This document shows positions 61,646-64,000 of a stretch of DNA of 64,000 nucleotides, piece after piece; within the stretch, counting starts at the first letter, position 1; each line of letters begins with the position of its first letter. Source of the DNA: Halobaculum roseum. GTDB lineage: Archaea > Halobacteriota > Halobacteria > Halobacteriales > Haloferacaceae. Both the position numbers and the translations under genes were made by a program. The notes below the pieces were generated by a model. That model was not told the DNA's origin. It ran no database searches and worked only from the letters and a program-made list of their open reading frames with translations. The stretch covers positions 1,816,521-1,880,520 of the forward strand of contig NZ_CP082286.1 of the NCBI RefSeq assembly GCF_019880245.1, in the 5' to 3' direction.

Positions 61646-62278
61646 ATGAGCACGCAGGAACCGAGCGATACGGGCGGCCGATACGCGGACACCTGCGGGG
61701 CGAGCAACCGGAACGGCGAGCCGTGTAAGCTTCCGGCCGGGTGGGGAACGCCCGGATCGCAAGGCGGCCGGTGTAAGTTCCACGGGGGCGCGTCGACGGG
61801 GCCGGCCGACACCGAGCACTTGGCGGAGAACGACTTTGCCGAGGGGAACGCCGGCGGTGGCGCTCCCGAACTAAACACGAACGCCGAGATCCACGGTGGG
61901 TTTGCTGATTGGCGAAAGGTGTACGACCGACTGGAGGGAGCCGACCGCGCTCGCGTTGACCGACTGATTGAATCCATGCGGGAGACGGCGATCGAGCACG
62001 CGCCGGAGGTATCGGCGGAACGCCGCGAGCGGTTGCTAAAAGAGAAAGCGACCCTGTCGGTGATGAACACCCGAGCGATGGCCGACACAATCGGAACACC
62101 GGAGGACCCGGTCGGCGGGGCGCGAGGGTTCGTGATTGAGGAGGACCGCGAGCACGCCGGCGAGCACTACACCGTTCACAAAGCGAACCCGGCACTCGGG
62201 GCGTCGACGGCGATCGCCGCCCGACAGCGGATGATCGCAGAGGAGTTGCGACTGTGGCCGGGGTTCCGCGAAGAGTAA
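61646..62278 (+). CDS. HGGxSTG-domain protein (terminase-associated type)
   Basis: 210 residues. The N-terminal zinc module is CGASNRNGEPCKLPAGWG, followed by GGRCKFHGGASTG, the HGGxSTG motif of a family usually found beside terminase genes in haloviruses and phages. A helical central region (FADWRKVYDRLEGADRARVD) and a C-terminal region (ALGASTAIAARQRMIAEELRL) follow. It is similar in plan to small terminase proteins. No large terminase is present here, so it could hijack that of a helper virus. Confidence 0.7.
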   Translation: MSTQEPSDTGGRYADTCGASNRNGEPCKLPAGWGTPGSQGGRCKFHGGASTGPADTEHLAENDFAEGNAGGGAPELNTNAEIHGGFADWRKVYDRLEGADRARVDRLIESMRETAIEHAPEVSAERRERLLKEKATLSVMNTRAMADTIGTPEDPVGGARGFVIEEDREHAGEHYTVHKANPALGASTAIAARQRMIAEELRLWPGFREE

Positions 62279-62409
62279 CGAGCGGCCGCCGGTGTTAACC
62301 CACGATTCAAATTTGTGGGGTATGTCGATACAGTTTGAGAATCTCTTTTGATCACACCGATATGTGTATCGGCGCTATCACGCAATGTCCTCGTTATTTT
62401 TTCGACTAA

Positions 62410-62514
62410 TGTAGCCGATGTAGTACAGGGGTGAGTGAAAGTCGCATAGTAGTGGCGTGTGGATGATTTTGTATAAAGAAGAGTATCGCTCCCCCTCCCG
62501 CTACATCGGCTACA
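62410..62514. repeat. 14-bp perfect inverted repeat framing AT-rich DNA
   Basis: TGTAGCCGATGTAG (62410-62423) and CTACATCGGCTACA (62501-62514) are exact reverse complements with 77 bases between. They lie in a 290-base gene-free AT-rich segment after the HGGxSTG gene. Candidates are an origin, a recombination or packaging site, or an operator. No iterons are seen. Confidence 0.75.
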
Positions 62515-62571
62515 CGAATTGTATCAGCACCCAGTAGATTTTTGCTTGCGGCTTTCTGCCTTTTCAGGCGT

Positions 62572-63585
62572 GTGAAACGTCGAAGAATAATTGCTGGGTT
62601 GTGTGTACTAGTTACCGGGTGTACTGGGCAGAATAGCTCAAACACTCAAACCGCTACTGCCAACACAAATACACCAACTGAAACACCATCTCCTACACCT
62701 ACCAGTACCCCCTCACCAACCGCTTCACCGACTGAGGCAAGGCCAAACGAAGCTGAAGATGAAATTGACCGTGCGCGTGAATCTTTGTCGAAGGCGGTTG
62801 CTGCTTATAATGATGAAGTAGACACACTATACAGCCCCTCCCGGGACATTTCTTTCAGTACTTCATCAATCCAAACGCATCTTACTACAGCCGATTCTGC
62901 ACTTGAATCCGCACGGACTCAAGCCACGGATGAGCAAACCAAACAGATCGACTTCCTCCGTGGTTACTATGAGTTTGTCAATACGTTGTTGGCTGTCCTG
63001 AATGATCATGCCGCAGCGACAGGGAGTTTTGAAACTGGCAGAAGTCAGTTTTCAAACGGTCAATACCAAACTGCTATCGGGACATTTCGGACAAGTAAAG
63101 ACCATCTCCAGAGTGCCCTTGACGGCGTAGCAACCGCGAAAGAGAAATTAGGAGAACTTGAGGACGCTTCGTTGGAAGGCAGCGAAATAGGCTATTCAGA
63201 GGCATTATCGGCGCTAAACTCTCTGACCTCGTGGTTCGGGACGATGGATGTGTTACTAACAGGATATGAATCCCATTCTCTAGGAATGTCACGATTCAAC
63301 CGAGCAGGTGAAATATACAATGAGGGATTCTATGATAGCGCGAAAGGCACGTTTTCAGATGCGATCGAGTACCTGAATACAGCGGCCGAATCATATCCTT
63401 CGCCAGAAGATACAGATGTTCAGTCACGGATCGTCTACTACAATTACTTGGAGTGTCGGACAAATAATGACTTGTCTGCTGCAAAGGAAATGAAAAAAGC
63501 CTGTGTAGAAATGCAGAATGGAAATAAGAAAAAAGCGAATGAATTAGTCGGCTCTGCGAACGAACATCTGCTAGCTGATTGTTAA
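62572..63585 (+). CDS. AT-rich element lipoprotein with coiled/TPR-like helices
   Basis: 337 residues from GTG 62572. KRRRIIAGLCVLVTGC is a signal with lipobox LVTGC. A Thr/Pro/Ser-rich tether follows (TNTPTETPSPTPTSTP). The body is helical with repeated features (AVAAYNDEVDTLYS; QFSNGQYQTAIGTFRTSKDHL; IYNEGFYDSAKGTFSDAIEYL), like tetratricopeptide units. The base composition is clearly lower in GC than the neighbours. It is the last gene before the right boundary and a probable cargo gene. An upstream TTG frame (62542) is less likely. Confidence 0.75.
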   Translation: MKRRRIIAGLCVLVTGCTGQNSSNTQTATANTNTPTETPSPTPTSTPSPTASPTEARPNEAEDEIDRARESLSKAVAAYNDEVDTLYSPSRDISFSTSSIQTHLTTADSALESARTQATDEQTKQIDFLRGYYEFVNTLLAVLNDHAAATGSFETGRSQFSNGQYQTAIGTFRTSKDHLQSALDGVATAKEKLGELEDASLEGSEIGYSEALSALNSLTSWFGTMDVLLTGYESHSLGMSRFNRAGEIYNEGFYDSAKGTFSDAIEYLNTAAESYPSPEDTDVQSRIVYYNYLECRTNNDLSAAKEMKKACVEMQNGNKKKANELVGSANEHLLADC

Positions 63586-63600
63586 GAAGACGGCTCTCTT

Positions 63601-64000
63601 TCACATAAAATCAGCAATGGTCGAGGGCCTGTTCTTGTCGTTCTCGAACACCGACTCCAGCGAGCGTTCGAGGATCTCCAGGCGCTGGATGGTGTACTCG
63701 CGGCAGCCGAACTCCTTGGCGACCCGAAGCGCCACGTCCATGTACTTGTTCACGGAGCCGCGGTGGACGGTGAGCGTCATGTCGCCGCCGCACTCGCGAC
63801 AGTCGCCGGTGAGCGGCATCCGGCGGTACTTCTCCCCGCAGTCGAGGCACCTGGTCTCCTGGCGGGAGAACGCCCGGAGGTTCCCGATCAGGTCGGGGAG
63901 GAAGTGGTACTCGATGACGCGCTCGGCCACGTCCGTCTCGTCGACCGCGCGGAGCTTGCGCGCCAGCTCCAGCTGCGCGTCCATCTTGTCCATCATCGAC
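63601..64000 (-). CDS. polC: DNA polymerase D large subunit (DP2), C-terminal part, with element-derived last codons
   Basis: The last about 133 residues; the gene continues beyond the right edge. MDAQLELARKLRAVDETDVA and the zinc-binding CLDCGEKYRRMPLTGDCREC are followed by GDMTLTVHRGSVNKYMDVAL, the standard DP2 C-terminus. The final IADFM is also a DP2 signature. DP2 carries the catalytic centre of the main replicative polymerase of euryarchaea. The last nine codons before the stop derive from the element (ATT GCT GAT TTT, AT-rich); the displaced host version is at 55343-55382. The essential product stays intact with small changes (KQGS to RPST). Confidence 0.93.
   Translation of the reverse strand, partial: SMMDKMDAQLELARKLRAVDETDVAERVIEYHFLPDLIGNLRAFSRQETRCLDCGEKYRRMPLTGDCRECGGDMTLTVHRGSVNKYMDVALRVAKEFGCREYTIQRLEILERSLESVFENDKNRPSTIADFM
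63630..63640. other. Right attachment core (attR)
   Basis: TGTTCTTGTCG, identical to 55372-55382. The sequence on its left (63601-63629) is element DNA that supplies the new 3' end of the polymerase gene; on its right the host gene continues. It is located at codons D-K-N of the polymerase. Confidence 0.85.

Larger units (their letters stand above)
55372..63640. mobile_element. Integrated element of about 8.3 kb in the PolD large-subunit gene
   Basis: Bounded by the 11-bp direct repeat TGTTCTTGTCG (55372-55382 and 63630-63640). Lower GC than the host, especially 62.3-63.6 kb. Gene order: integrase; an unknown gene on the other strand; a short regulatory region; RHH protein; three tiny overlapping ORFs; P4-type primase-helicase; a small membrane protein; an HGGxSTG protein; a lipoprotein. 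I see no capsid, portal, large terminase, conjugation or spike gene. It may be a virus satellite, a defective provirus or a small integrative plasmid. Its right end restores the polymerase gene, as tRNA-integrating elements restore the tRNA. Confidence 0.88.

Overview
The window is very GC-rich and encodes strongly acidic proteins with archaeal information-processing and motility genes (archaellum, CheF, DNA polymerase D large subunit, archaeal GlyRS, halophilic-type MDH). It comes from a haloarchaeon (class Halobacteria). I do not name a genus.

Layout. 1-11.3 kb is a motility cluster: two tandem archaellin genes (the first cut by the window edge), an acidic unknown protein, cheY-cheC-cheD, then arlCE-arlF-arlG-arlH-arlI-arlJ. 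11.3-38.8 kb is mostly housekeeping: CstA transporter, ArsA/Get3 ATPase, CobW-type GTPase, a CBS/GlyRS/polyprenol-kinase operon, a soluble chemoreceptor, UvrC, uracil phosphoribosyltransferase, malate dehydrogenase, an S9 peptidase, a FAD oxidoreductase, HisB and HisA, a KhtTU-like antiporter and many small zinc-binding or membrane proteins. 38.9-48.9 kb is the second motility block: cheF1, then on the minus strand cheB-cheA-cheR-HEAT protein-cheF2, then cheW and two KaiC/RecA-like ATPases. 49-55.2 kb holds a DUF5783-type protein, a NifU-domain protein, a metal-type substrate-binding lipoprotein, a sulfatase-like protein, a PanE-like reductase and two tandem rubredoxin-like proteins. 55.37-63.64 kb is an integrated element of about 8.3 kb. 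63.6-64 kb is the C-terminus of PolD large subunit (DP2).

Two observations stand out. First, eight promoters spread over 45 kb (cheY, arlCE, arlI, cheF1, cheW, a KaiC-like gene, the soluble chemoreceptor, and one orphan with no obvious gene) share a 12-mer close to TCACSGCTGATA. In every copy it begins exactly 26 bp before the TATA-like hexamer. The seven with a gene have the start codon 30-32 bp after the first TATA base. This looks like one activator site defining a motility/chemotaxis regulon.

Second, the integrated element sits in the 3' end of the DNA polymerase D large-subunit gene. Its right end supplies a replacement C-terminus (..DKNRPSTIADFM). The displaced original end (DKNKQGSIADFM) lies 8.26 kb away at the left boundary, and an 11-bp identical core marks both sites. 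Its content (integrase, RHH regulator, chain of tiny overlapping ORFs, P4-type primase-helicase, HGGxSTG protein resembling a terminase-associated protein, no capsid or large terminase in view) resembles a virus satellite or minimal integrative element.

A mosaic of short hairpins (33.95-34.44 kb) also has a related copy inside the coding sequence for a linker of CheA.
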